Shown here: one piece after another, positions 43,668 to 50,135 of the stretch
Numbering within the stretch: position 1 is the stretch's first letter
How the letters are laid out: each line of letters starts with the position of its first letter
NCBI RefSeq assembly: GCF_003391135.1
Contig: NZ_CP031455.1
Span: 4,309,001-4,373,000, forward strand
Reading direction: 5' to 3'
DNA: 64,000 bases
DNA from: Streptoverticillium olivoreticuli subsp. olivoreticuli
GTDB lineage: Bacteria > Actinomycetota > Actinomycetes > Streptomycetales > Streptomycetaceae
The notes under the pieces: model-generated
The model's database searches: none
Told to the model about the DNA's origin: nothing
Seen by the model: only the letters and a program-made list of their open reading frames with translations
Made by a program: the position numbers and the translations under genes

Positions 43668-46600
43668 TCACGACCCCAGGATCGTCGTCAGGAACTCGCC
43701 CGTCCACGCCAGCAGCTCCCGGCCCACCAGCGGCTTCCCCCCGATGGGGCGGGTCGCCGGGCGCGGCACCAGGATCTGCTGCGTCGCGGGCTTCATGACC
43801 GTACGCGGATACAGCCGCTTCAGCCGCAGCTCCTGCGACTCCCGCAGCTCCACCGGGCCGAACCGCACGTTCGCGCCCTGGAGGGTGATGTCCGAGACCC
43901 CGCACGCGCGCGCCAGCATCCGCAGGCCCGCGACCAGCAGCAGATTCTCCACCGGCTCCGGCAGCTTGCCGTAGCGGTCAGTGAGCTCCTCGCGGACCGC
44001 GCGGATGTCCTCCTCGCTGTTCGCCGAGGCGATCGCCCGGTACGCCTGGAGGCGCAGCCGCTCGCCCGGCGCGTAGTCGTGCGGGACGTGCGCGTCCACC
44101 GGCAGCTCGATCTTCACCTCCAGCGGCGCCTCCTCCTCCACGCCGCCCTCCAGCGAAGCGCGGTAGTCGGCCACCGCCTCGCCGACCATCCGGATGTAGA
44201 GGTCGAAGCCGACGCCCGCGATGTGACCGGACTGCTCGCCGCCGAGGAGATTGCCCGCGCCGCGGATCTCCAGGTCCTTCATCGCCACGTACATGCCCGC
44301 GCCCATCTCCGTGTGCTGGGCGATCGTGGCCAGCCGCTCGTGCGCGGTCTCGGTGAGCGGCTTCTCCGGCGGATACAGGAAATAGGCGTAACCGCGCTCG
44401 CGGCTGCGGCCCACCCGGCCGCGCAGCTGGTGCAGCTGCGACAGGCCGAAGTTGTCACCGCGCTCCACGATCAGGGTGTTGGCGTTGGAGATGTCGATGC
44501 CCGACTCCACGATCGTCGTGGAGACCAGCACGTCGAACTTCTTCTCCCAGAAGTCGACCACGACCTGCTCCAGCGCGCTCTCCCCCATCTGCCCGTGCGC
44601 CGTCTGGATCCGGGCCTCCGGCACGATCTCCCGCAGCCGCGCGGCCGCCCGGTCGATGGACTCCACACGGTTGTGGATGTAGAAGACCTGGCCCTCGCGC
44701 AGCAGCTCGCGCCGGATGGCCGCGCCGATCTGCTTCTGGTCGTACGGACCGACGAAGGTCAGCACCGGGTGCCGCTCCTCCGGCGGGGTCGTGATCGTCG
44801 ACATCTCGCGGATGCCGGTGACGGCCATCTCCAGCGTGCGCGGAATGGGCGTCGCGGACATCGTCAGCACGTCGACATTGGCACGCAGCTTCTTCAGCTG
44901 CTCCTTGTGCTCGACGCCGAAGCGCTGCTCCTCGTCGACGATGACCAGGCCCAGGTCCTTGAACTTCGTCTCCGACGAGAACAGCCGGTGCGTGCCGATG
45001 ACGATGTCGACCGAGCCGTCCCGCAGCCCCTCCAGCACCGCCTTCGCCTCGGTGTCCGTCTGGAAGCGCGACAGCGCCTTCACCACGACCGGGAACTGGG
45101 AGTAGCGCTCGGAGAAGGTGCCGAAGTGCTGCTGCACCAGCAGGGTGGTGGGCACCAGCACCGCCACCTGCTTGCCGTCCTGCACCGCCTTGAAGGCCGC
45201 GCGGACCGCGATCTCCGTCTTGCCGTAACCGACGTCGCCGCACACCAGGCGGTCCATGGGGACGGACTTCTCCATGTCCTCCTTGACCTCGGCGATGGTG
45301 GTGAGCTGGTCGGGCGTCTCCGCGTACGGGAAGGCGTCCTCCAGCTCGCGCTGCCAGGGGGTGTCCGGGGAGAAGGTGTGGCCGGGCGCGGCCATCCGCG
45401 CCGAATACAGCTTGATCAGGTCGGCGGCGATCTCCTTGACCGCCTTCTTCGCCCGCGCCTTCGTCTTCGTCCAGTCCGCGCCGCCCAGGCGGTGCAGCGT
45501 GGGCGCCTCCCCGCCGACGTACTTCGTGACCTGCTCCAGCTGGTCGGTGGGGATGTAGAGCCGGTCGCCGGGCTGGCCGCGCTTGGCGGGCGCGTACTCC
45601 ACCAGCAGGTACTCACGGGTGGCGCCCTGGACGGTGCGCTGCACCATCTCGACGTAGCGGCCGACGCCGTGCTGCTCGTGGACGATGTAGTCACCGGCCT
45701 GGAGCGTCAGCGGGTCGATGGTCTTGCGGCGGCGGACCGGCATCCGGCCCAGGTCCTTGCTCACCGACTTCTGGCCGGAGAGGTCCGTCTCCGTGAGCAC
45801 GGCGATCTTCAGGCCGGGGTCGACGAAGCCGTTGTCGAGGCTGCCGCACGAGACGTGCACGACGGACGGCGCGAGAGCGTCGATGTCGGCGTCCAGCCGG
45901 GCCGCGATCCCCTCGCCGCCCAGCACCTCGACCGTACGGGCCGCGGGGCCGTGGCCCTCGGTGACGAAGACGGTGCGCCAGCCGTCGGCCAGCCAGCCCT
46001 TGGTGTCCGCCAGGGCGCGGGCGGTGTCGCCGCGGTAGCTCTCGGGGGCGTGCATGCCCAGCTTGAGGGTGTCGCCGTCACCCTCCTCATCAGCAGCACT
46101 GAGTCCATTGTCGCCAGAGGCGAACTGACTGACCGACCACCACATCATGCCCAGCTCGCGCGCCCGGTCGCGGACGTCCGCGATGCCCCACAGGGACGCC
46201 GCGTCCACGTCGATCGGCGCCTCGCCGCCGCCCGCGGTCGCCGCCCAGGACGCCTGCAGGAACTCCTGGCTGGTGGCCACGAGATCGGCGGCCCGGGTCC
46301 GCACCCGCTCCGGGTCGCAGACGACCGCCATGCTGCCCACCGGGAGGACGTCCAGCAGCAGCTCCATGTCGTCCACCAGGACCGGGGCGAGGGACTCCAT
46401 GCCCTCCACCGCGATGCCCTCGGCGATCTTGCCGAGGAGCTCGCCCAGCTCCGGGTGCTCCTCGGCGAGCGCGGCGGCCCGCTCGCGAACGCTGTCGGTC
46501 AGCAGCAGCTCACGGCAGGGCGGCGCCCACAGGCCGTGCTCGGCGGCCTCCAGGGACCGCTGGTCCGCGACCTTGAAGTAGCGGATCTCCTCGACGTCGT

Positions 46601-47222
46601 CGCCCCAGAACTCCACCCGCAGCGGGTGCTCCTCCGTGGGCGGGAAGACGTCCAGGATGCCGCCGCGGACCGCGAACTCGCCGCGCTTCTCGACCAGTTC
46701 GACCCGGGCGTACGCGGCGGCGGCCAGCGCCTCGGTGACCTCGCCGAGGTCGGCACTCTGCCCGGTGCGCAAGGAGACGGGCACCAGGTCGCCGAGCCCC
46801 TTGACCTGCGGCTGGAGCACGGAGCGCACGGGCGCGACGACCACGCTCACCGGACCCGCCGCCGGGTCGTCCGCGCTCGGGTGCGCCAGCCGGCGCAGCA
46901 CGGCGAGCCGCCGGCCCACCGTGTCCGAACGCGGCGACAGCCGCTCGTGCGGCAGCGTCTCCCAGGCCGGATACTCCGCGACGCCGTCCGGCGGCAGCAG
47001 CGAGCGCAGGGCCGCGGCCAGATCCTCCGCCTCCCGCCCGGTGGCGGTCACCGCGAGCACGGGCCGCCCCGCCTCGCGGGCGAGGGCGGCGACGGCGAAG
47101 GCGCGCGCGGCGGGCGGACCGACCAGGTCGACATGCGGCCGGTGACCGTCGGCGGCGGCCTTCACCGCTTCGGCGAGCGCCGGATCATTGACGACGGCGT
47201 CGAGCAGACCGTGCAGACTCAT
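43668..47222 (-). CDS. mfd: Transcription-repair coupling factor
   Basis: The 1184-residue motor removes stalled RNA polymerase and recruits UvrA. In order: an N-terminal UvrB-like region (to about 350, with GILDVFPPTEEHPLRVEFWG); the CarD-like RNA-polymerase-interacting domain (about 480-570, LQAGDYIVHEQHGVGRY); RecG-like helicase motifs (CGDVGYGKTEIAVRAAFKAV, DEEQRFGVEHKE, MSATPIPRTL, QLRGRVGRSRERGYAYF); and a C-terminal TRCF domain. Length is normal. ATG 47222 lies close to a GGAAG stretch. Nothing is unusual. Confidence 0.97.
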   Translation of the reverse strand: MSLHGLLDAVVNDPALAEAVKAAADGHRPHVDLVGPPAARAFAVAALAREAGRPVLAVTATGREAEDLAAALRSLLPPDGVAEYPAWETLPHERLSPRSDTVGRRLAVLRRLAHPSADDPAAGPVSVVVAPVRSVLQPQVKGLGDLVPVSLRTGQSADLGEVTEALAAAAYARVELVEKRGEFAVRGGILDVFPPTEEHPLRVEFWGDDVEEIRYFKVADQRSLEAAEHGLWAPPCRELLLTDSVRERAAALAEEHPELGELLGKIAEGIAVEGMESLAPVLVDDMELLLDVLPVGSMAVVCDPERVRTRAADLVATSQEFLQASWAATAGGGEAPIDVDAASLWGIADVRDRARELGMMWWSVSQFASGDNGLSAADEEGDGDTLKLGMHAPESYRGDTARALADTKGWLADGWRTVFVTEGHGPAARTVEVLGGEGIAARLDADIDALAPSVVHVSCGSLDNGFVDPGLKIAVLTETDLSGQKSVSKDLGRMPVRRRKTIDPLTLQAGDYIVHEQHGVGRYVEMVQRTVQGATREYLLVEYAPAKRGQPGDRLYIPTDQLEQVTKYVGGEAPTLHRLGGADWTKTKARAKKAVKEIAADLIKLYSARMAAPGHTFSPDTPWQRELEDAFPYAETPDQLTTIAEVKEDMEKSVPMDRLVCGDVGYGKTEIAVRAAFKAVQDGKQVAVLVPTTLLVQQHFGTFSERYSQFPVVVKALSRFQTDTEAKAVLEGLRDGSVDIVIGTHRLFSSETKFKDLGLVIVDEEQRFGVEHKEQLKKLRANVDVLTMSATPIPRTLEMAVTGIREMSTITTPPEERHPVLTFVGPYDQKQIGAAIRRELLREGQVFYIHNRVESIDRAAARLREIVPEARIQTAHGQMGESALEQVVVDFWEKKFDVLVSTTIVESGIDISNANTLIVERGDNFGLSQLHQLRGRVGRSRERGYAYFLYPPEKPLTETAHERLATIAQHTEMGAGMYVAMKDLEIRGAGNLLGGEQSGHIAGVGFDLYIRMVGEAVADYRASLEGGVEEEAPLEVKIELPVDAHVPHDYAPGERLRLQAYRAIASANSEEDIRAVREELTDRYGKLPEPVENLLLVAGLRMLARACGVSDITLQGANVRFGPVELRESQELRLKRLYPRTVMKPATQQILVPRPATRPIGGKPLVGRELLAWTGEFLTTILGS

Positions 47223-47362
47223 GAAGGGCTTCCGTCCCGGGGGTGGGCAACGCGAACGACCCGACGCGTGGATACGGGCCGGGGCTGGGTCCCAGCGTAC
47301 GACGGGGCACCGACAGCCGCGGCCGGACGGCGGTCACCCCGGAATGTCCCGCACGCCCGCGG

Positions 47363-47626
47363 TCAGAGGGGCCAGGCGGTGACCTGGACGATGTACAGGC
47401 GCTGCTGCCGGACGACCGTCAGGTACTGGAACATCCCGGCGGGGATGACTTCCTCCCGCACACCGGGTGACGGCCCTTGATACGCCGTGCCGTCGAGATA
47501 GAGGGCGGCCGCGGCCCGGACGAGTTCGTCGGCGCGCTCCTCCACCCGCGCGACGAAGGCGAGGTTCGGGGTGTCGCCGATGACGTGCCGGGCGTCGGGG
47601 TCGTACTCCCAGCCCCAGTCACCCAC
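47363..47626 (-). CDS. Small RelE/ParE-like protein (toxin candidate)
   Basis: The 87-residue basic-to-neutral protein alternates a helix (LAFVARVEERADELVRAAAAL) with predicted beta strands ending in QQRLYIVQVTAW, the strand pattern of RelE/ParE toxins. Sequence identity to a named toxin is not evident to me. The GTG at 47626 overlaps the preceding gene by 8 bp and has no own ribosome-binding site, so translation depends on the upstream gene. This order (regulator or antitoxin first) is typical of toxin-antitoxin operons. The toxin role is inferred. Confidence 0.65.
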   Translation of the reverse strand: MGDWGWEYDPDARHVIGDTPNLAFVARVEERADELVRAAAALYLDGTAYQGPSPGVREEVIPAGMFQYLTVVRQQRLYIVQVTAWPL

Positions 47627-47978
47627 CGGTGACCTGCGCGCGGGCGGCGTCCATGATCTCCCGGATCTCGTCCATGGCCGCCCGCCACGCCGGGTCCTCG
47701 CGGTCCAGCGTCTGGGCGGCGTGCTCGGCCGCGCGCAGCCGCCGGGCCACGCCGGGGTACCGCTCGATCTCGATCACCGTGGCCCACTTCAGCTGGAACA
47801 TGGCGATCGGCCCGAAGCTGTTGGACTGGGTGGCCATCGTGAAGACCGTGTCCCGCTCCGAGGTCATCTCCGCCAGCCGCGACGGCGCGACCTGCGCGAG
47901 AGCCGCCCGCAGCGCGGGAAACGTCTTCTCGGGTCTGGGGATCAGCGCCCCACCGTCGTGAACCGGCTGCGTGGTCAT
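47619..47978 (-). CDS. DUF6247-like protein (antitoxin candidate)
   Basis: This 119-residue acidic, helical protein has LIPRPEKTFPALRAALAQVA near the N-terminus, then IAMFQLKWATVIEIERYPGV and ARRLRAAEHAAQTLDREDP. It resembles the DUF6247 group, which commonly sits next to small RelE-like genes in Streptomyces. ATG 47978 follows GGGAGGAC. The 8-bp overlap with the downstream gene argues that the two products act together. Antitoxin activity is inferred from arrangement only. Confidence 0.7.
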   Translation of the reverse strand: MTTQPVHDGGALIPRPEKTFPALRAALAQVAPSRLAEMTSERDTVFTMATQSNSFGPIAMFQLKWATVIEIERYPGVARRLRAAEHAAQTLDREDPAWRAAMDEIREIMDAARAQVTGG

Positions 47979-48039
47979 GAGTCCTCCCAAGGGTCCCCGA
48001 TCACCGTACGGCAACCGGGTGCGGGCCGGTGTGCGCTTC

Positions 48040-48738
48040 TCACGACGCCACCGTCACGTCCCCGCCCTGCGTGTGCGCCGTGATCCTGTGTGAGGAGCGG
48101 TCGTCCGTGGGGACCGTGACCTTGCGGGTGCCGCCCGATGTGGAGGCTTCCACCGCGTAGGAGTCGCGCGGCACGTGGATCTTGACGTCGCCGCCGCTCG
48201 TGCGGCCCTCCGCCCGGTCCGGGGTGACGGTGAAGGTCTCCGTGACGTTGCCGCCGCTCGTGCGCGCGACCGCTTTCTTCGCCGCGGAGTCCTCGATGGT
48301 GATGTCGCCGCCGCTGGTGTGCGCGGCGATCTCGCCGGAGGTGCCGCGCACGGTGATGTTGCCGCCGCTGGTGCGCAGGTCGACGGCCACCGTGCGGGGC
48401 ACCAGCACCTCGACGTTCACCGTGCACCGGTGGCCCGATCCGCCGCAGTCGTCGCGCTCCAGCTTGAAGCGGCCGTCCTTGAGGCTGTGCTCGGGGCTGG
48501 GCTTCCGGCTGCTGTACTCGTACTTCTCCGTCACCCGGACCGGTCCGCCGCCGCTCTCCATGGGGACGATCGTGATGTTCCCGCCGCTGGTCGCGGCGTC
48601 GACGACCTTGACCTCGCCGTCGAGCGTGTACGTCCGCTCGGCCTTCTTCGTCGGCCCGTCGACCATCGAACAGCCGGCCGTCAGCAGGGCCGCCGCCGTG
48701 CAGGAGAGAACGACAAGAGGGGTGAGACGTCGGGCCAT
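48040..48738 (-). CDS. DUF4097 lipoprotein, repetitive beta-helix
   Basis: The 232-residue protein has a signal peptide with lipobox LTAGC (about residues 19-23). The mature part repeats a strand-turn motif, TSGGNI/TSGGDI followed by T(I/V), at least seven times; this is the DUF4097/DUF4098 right-handed beta-helix pattern of bactofilin-like surface proteins. The ATG at 48738 is used; a longer frame reaches 48942 without a signal. It probably sits outside the membrane; ligand and role are unknown. Confidence 0.85.
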   Translation of the reverse strand: MARRLTPLVVLSCTAAALLTAGCSMVDGPTKKAERTYTLDGEVKVVDAATSGGNITIVPMESGGGPVRVTEKYEYSSRKPSPEHSLKDGRFKLERDDCGGSGHRCTVNVEVLVPRTVAVDLRTSGGNITVRGTSGEIAAHTSGGDITIEDSAAKKAVARTSGGNVTETFTVTPDRAEGRTSGGDVKIHVPRDSYAVEASTSGGTRKVTVPTDDRSSHRITAHTQGGDVTVAS

Positions 48739-48875
48739 GACGGTTCGGGCTCTCTCTTCTGAGACGGGGTCAGTTGACCTGTCCATTCTCGGCGCGCGGC
48801 CGTCCCGGCATCTCGACCCGGCGGATGAGCTCTTCCCTAGGGGACACGCGGCGGGCGGCCATAAGCGGGTACGGG

Positions 48876-48905
48876 CTGACGCGAGGGGGCGTGGGGCGCT
48901 ACTGT
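48876..48905 (+). promoter_or_regulatory. Promoter facing the hairpin elements
   Basis: CTGACG (48876-48881), an 18-nt spacer and TACTGT (48900-48905) fit TTGACN/TANNNT. No ORF follows; the predicted transcript enters the first hairpin element. Confidence 0.5.
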
Positions 48906-48911
48906 GGGCAG

Positions 48912-49000
48912 AGGAGCGACCCTCACCCGTGACGGCTAACACGGGCGAGCGCCGAGCCGGGACTCTTGGTCCGCCCCTAGTGGCTTTGGGGACGGGCTGA
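48912..49000 (+). ncRNA. Candidate small RNA, first double-hairpin element
   Basis: Starting at the predicted transcription start, the RNA would fold into CCCGTG/CACGGG (about 48935-48954), then GGAC-TCTTG-GTCC and CCGCCCC/GGGGACGG. The last 54 nt (48947-49000) recur at 49075-49132. There is no ORF, and the interval from 48739 to 49142 is otherwise gene-free. Strand is inferred from the promoter; existence of the RNA is a prediction. Confidence 0.45.
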
Positions 49001-49074
49001 TTACCGGCTGGCGTGGGAGAACGCAGGGTACTTCCGTAAAGAAAGACTGGCCCCCGCCCGGGACGGCATTTCCC

Positions 49075-49132
49075 GAGCGAGGACCGAACCGGGACTGTCA
49101 GTCCGCCCCTAATCCTTCTGGGGGCGGGCTAG
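49075..49132. repeat. Second copy of the double-hairpin element; minus-strand terminator of the small ORF
   Basis: It shares CCGGGACT...GTCCGCCCCTA and the GGGG.CGGGCT end with 48947-49000. It folds as GGACT-GTC-AGTCC and then CCGCCCC (49103-49109) with GGGGCGG (49121-49127). On the minus strand it falls 11 nt after the 27-codon ORF, where it would act as a terminator. Confidence 0.6.
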
Positions 49133-49142
49133 TCCAGATTAG

Positions 49143-49226
49143 TCACCGGCCCCGCATCCACCTCCACAGTTCCCGGATCACCGAGGCGATCCGCTCGTGC
49201 AGAGGCTTCTTGCGGTGGCGCGCCAT
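49143..49226 (-). CDS. 27-residue cationic small protein behind a structured leader
   Basis: The ORF is too short for standard gene finding but has strong marks of coding: GGAGGGGAG 7 nt before the ATG, and 25 of 27 codons with G or C in the third position. The product begins MARHRKKPLHERI and ends ELWRWMRGR, a helix with Arg/Lys on one face and Trp/Leu/Ile/Val on the other, net charge about +8. It may bind membrane or nucleic acid. A hairpin terminator follows. I do not recognise a family. The ribosome-binding site is complementary to the 5' end of its own leader. Confidence 0.6.
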   Translation of the reverse strand: MARHRKKPLHERIASVIRELWRWMRGR

Positions 49227-49363
49227 GGACGCTCCCCTCCAGCGGGTGCGGCCGTTGCCGGTGGCCGCTCCGGAGGAGACCCGGATCGGGCCCCCTGGGC
49301 GAGAAGCCCGAGCTCAGGGGGACTCCTCTGGGAGGGGAGCGCACCGCAGTGCGCTTGTCGGAG
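49227..49363 (-). promoter_or_regulatory. Structured 5' leader that can hide the ribosome-binding site
   Basis: On the minus strand, a TAGGGT -10 box (49369-49364) would start RNA near 49357. A perfect 11-bp pairing (49331-49341 with 49230-49240) closes the leader and buries GGAGGGGAG. Inside are GAGGAG/CTCCTC (49323-49328 with 49273-49278), CAGGGGG/CCCCCTG (49315-49321 with 49291-49297) with an inner GGGC/GCCC, and GCGGCC/GGCCGC (49248-49253 with 49263-49268). A competing 5' hairpin GCGCAC-GTGCGC (49339-49354) overlaps the closing stem. This nested, two-state layout resembles a riboswitch or translational attenuator. Confidence 0.5.
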
Positions 49364-49442
49364 ACCCTAGCGGCTCATGGGCCGCTAAGTGGCTCTTTCC
49401 GGCGCGAACCACCTTTCCGGGACGGGCACTTGTCGCCCGAGC

Positions 49443-49985
49443 TCACGCCCCGGTCAACTCCACCAGCTTGCTGACCGTGTTCCAGTTGCGCGTCGTCGCC
49501 ACGCCCCGTGCCGCCCTCCCCAGCGCATCCGCCAGCTTCGAACGGCCAAGGCCCTCCGGGGCGTAGAGGTAGAGCGCCCGGTCGCCGAGGCGGAAGTCCT
49601 CCGGGAGGAAGCGCTCGCCGTCGACCTTCGCGAAGTCGGCCGCCGTGACGGGGTCCGCGAAGTACGTGACGTGGAGCTGCTTGGGTTGCAGGGACGCCGC
49701 CGGGAAGGGGCACGCGTCGGCCACCGCCTTCAAGTAGGCGTGGTCGCGCACCAGGACGTCCACGGCGAAGCCGAAGTGGTCCTCGATCGCCCGGCCGATC
49801 CGCGCGGCGAGCTCCCGCTCGTCGCCCTCGACGCCGGTGAAAGCGGCGTTCCCGCTCTGCAGATGCGTGCGGACGTCACCGAGCCCGAGCCCGGTGAGCA
49901 GGGCGCGCAGGTCCGCCATCGGGACCTTCCTGTGGCCGCCCACGTTGATGCCGCGGAGAAGCGCCGCGTACGCCTTGATCGCCAT
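49443..49985 (-). CDS. DUF1697 family protein
   Basis: The 180-residue soluble protein has the DUF1697 marks YAALLRGINVGGHRKVPMADL and HLQSGNAAF at the N-terminus and TTRNWNTVSKLVEL at the C-terminus. The family is widespread and has no known activity. ATG 49985 has TACAGT 6 nt upstream and no clear ribosome-binding site, consistent with a leaderless message. Confidence 0.9.
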   Translation of the reverse strand: MAIKAYAALLRGINVGGHRKVPMADLRALLTGLGLGDVRTHLQSGNAAFTGVEGDERELAARIGRAIEDHFGFAVDVLVRDHAYLKAVADACPFPAASLQPKQLHVTYFADPVTAADFAKVDGERFLPEDFRLGDRALYLYAPEGLGRSKLADALGRAARGVATTRNWNTVSKLVELTGA

Positions 49986-50015
49986 CCGCCCACTGTAGGA
50001 AAGGGCGTGGGAAAA

Positions 50016-50060
50016 GGCCCGGCCCGTACGCGCACCCCCGTGGCGCGTACGGGCCGGGCC
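50016..50060 (-). terminator. Distal terminator of the second ABC operon
   Basis: GGCCCGGCCCGTACGCGC (50016-50033) pairs perfectly over 18 bp with 50043-50060 around a 9-nt loop. It follows another hairpin, giving tandem terminators between the permease stop and the DUF1697 promoter. Confidence 0.85.
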
Positions 50061-50068
50061 CGTTGGTG

Positions 50069-50115
50069 GGGGTACGGCCGGTTCCGGGCCCCCCGACCCG
50101 TACCGGCCGTACCCC
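50069..50115 (-). terminator. Proximal terminator of the second ABC operon
   Basis: GGGGTACGGCCGGT (50069-50082) pairs perfectly with 50102-50115. The interior can extend through CCGGG/CCCG. It lies 20 nt after the permease stop. Confidence 0.85.
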
Positions 50116-50135
50116 GTCGTAGGGGCGGCGGCCCG

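Noticed and set aside
44079..47480. 1133-codon plus-strand frame opposite mfd
   Set aside because: It mirrors mfd, whose helicase motifs are unambiguous; the shadow is His/Arg/Leu/Val-rich and has no start signal.
49129..49344. 71-codon minus-strand frame overlapping the 27-codon ORF
   Set aside because: It is in a different frame, has no ribosome-binding site and is Pro/Gly/Arg-rich in the manner of GC-bias frames. The 27-codon ORF has a better start and codon bias.
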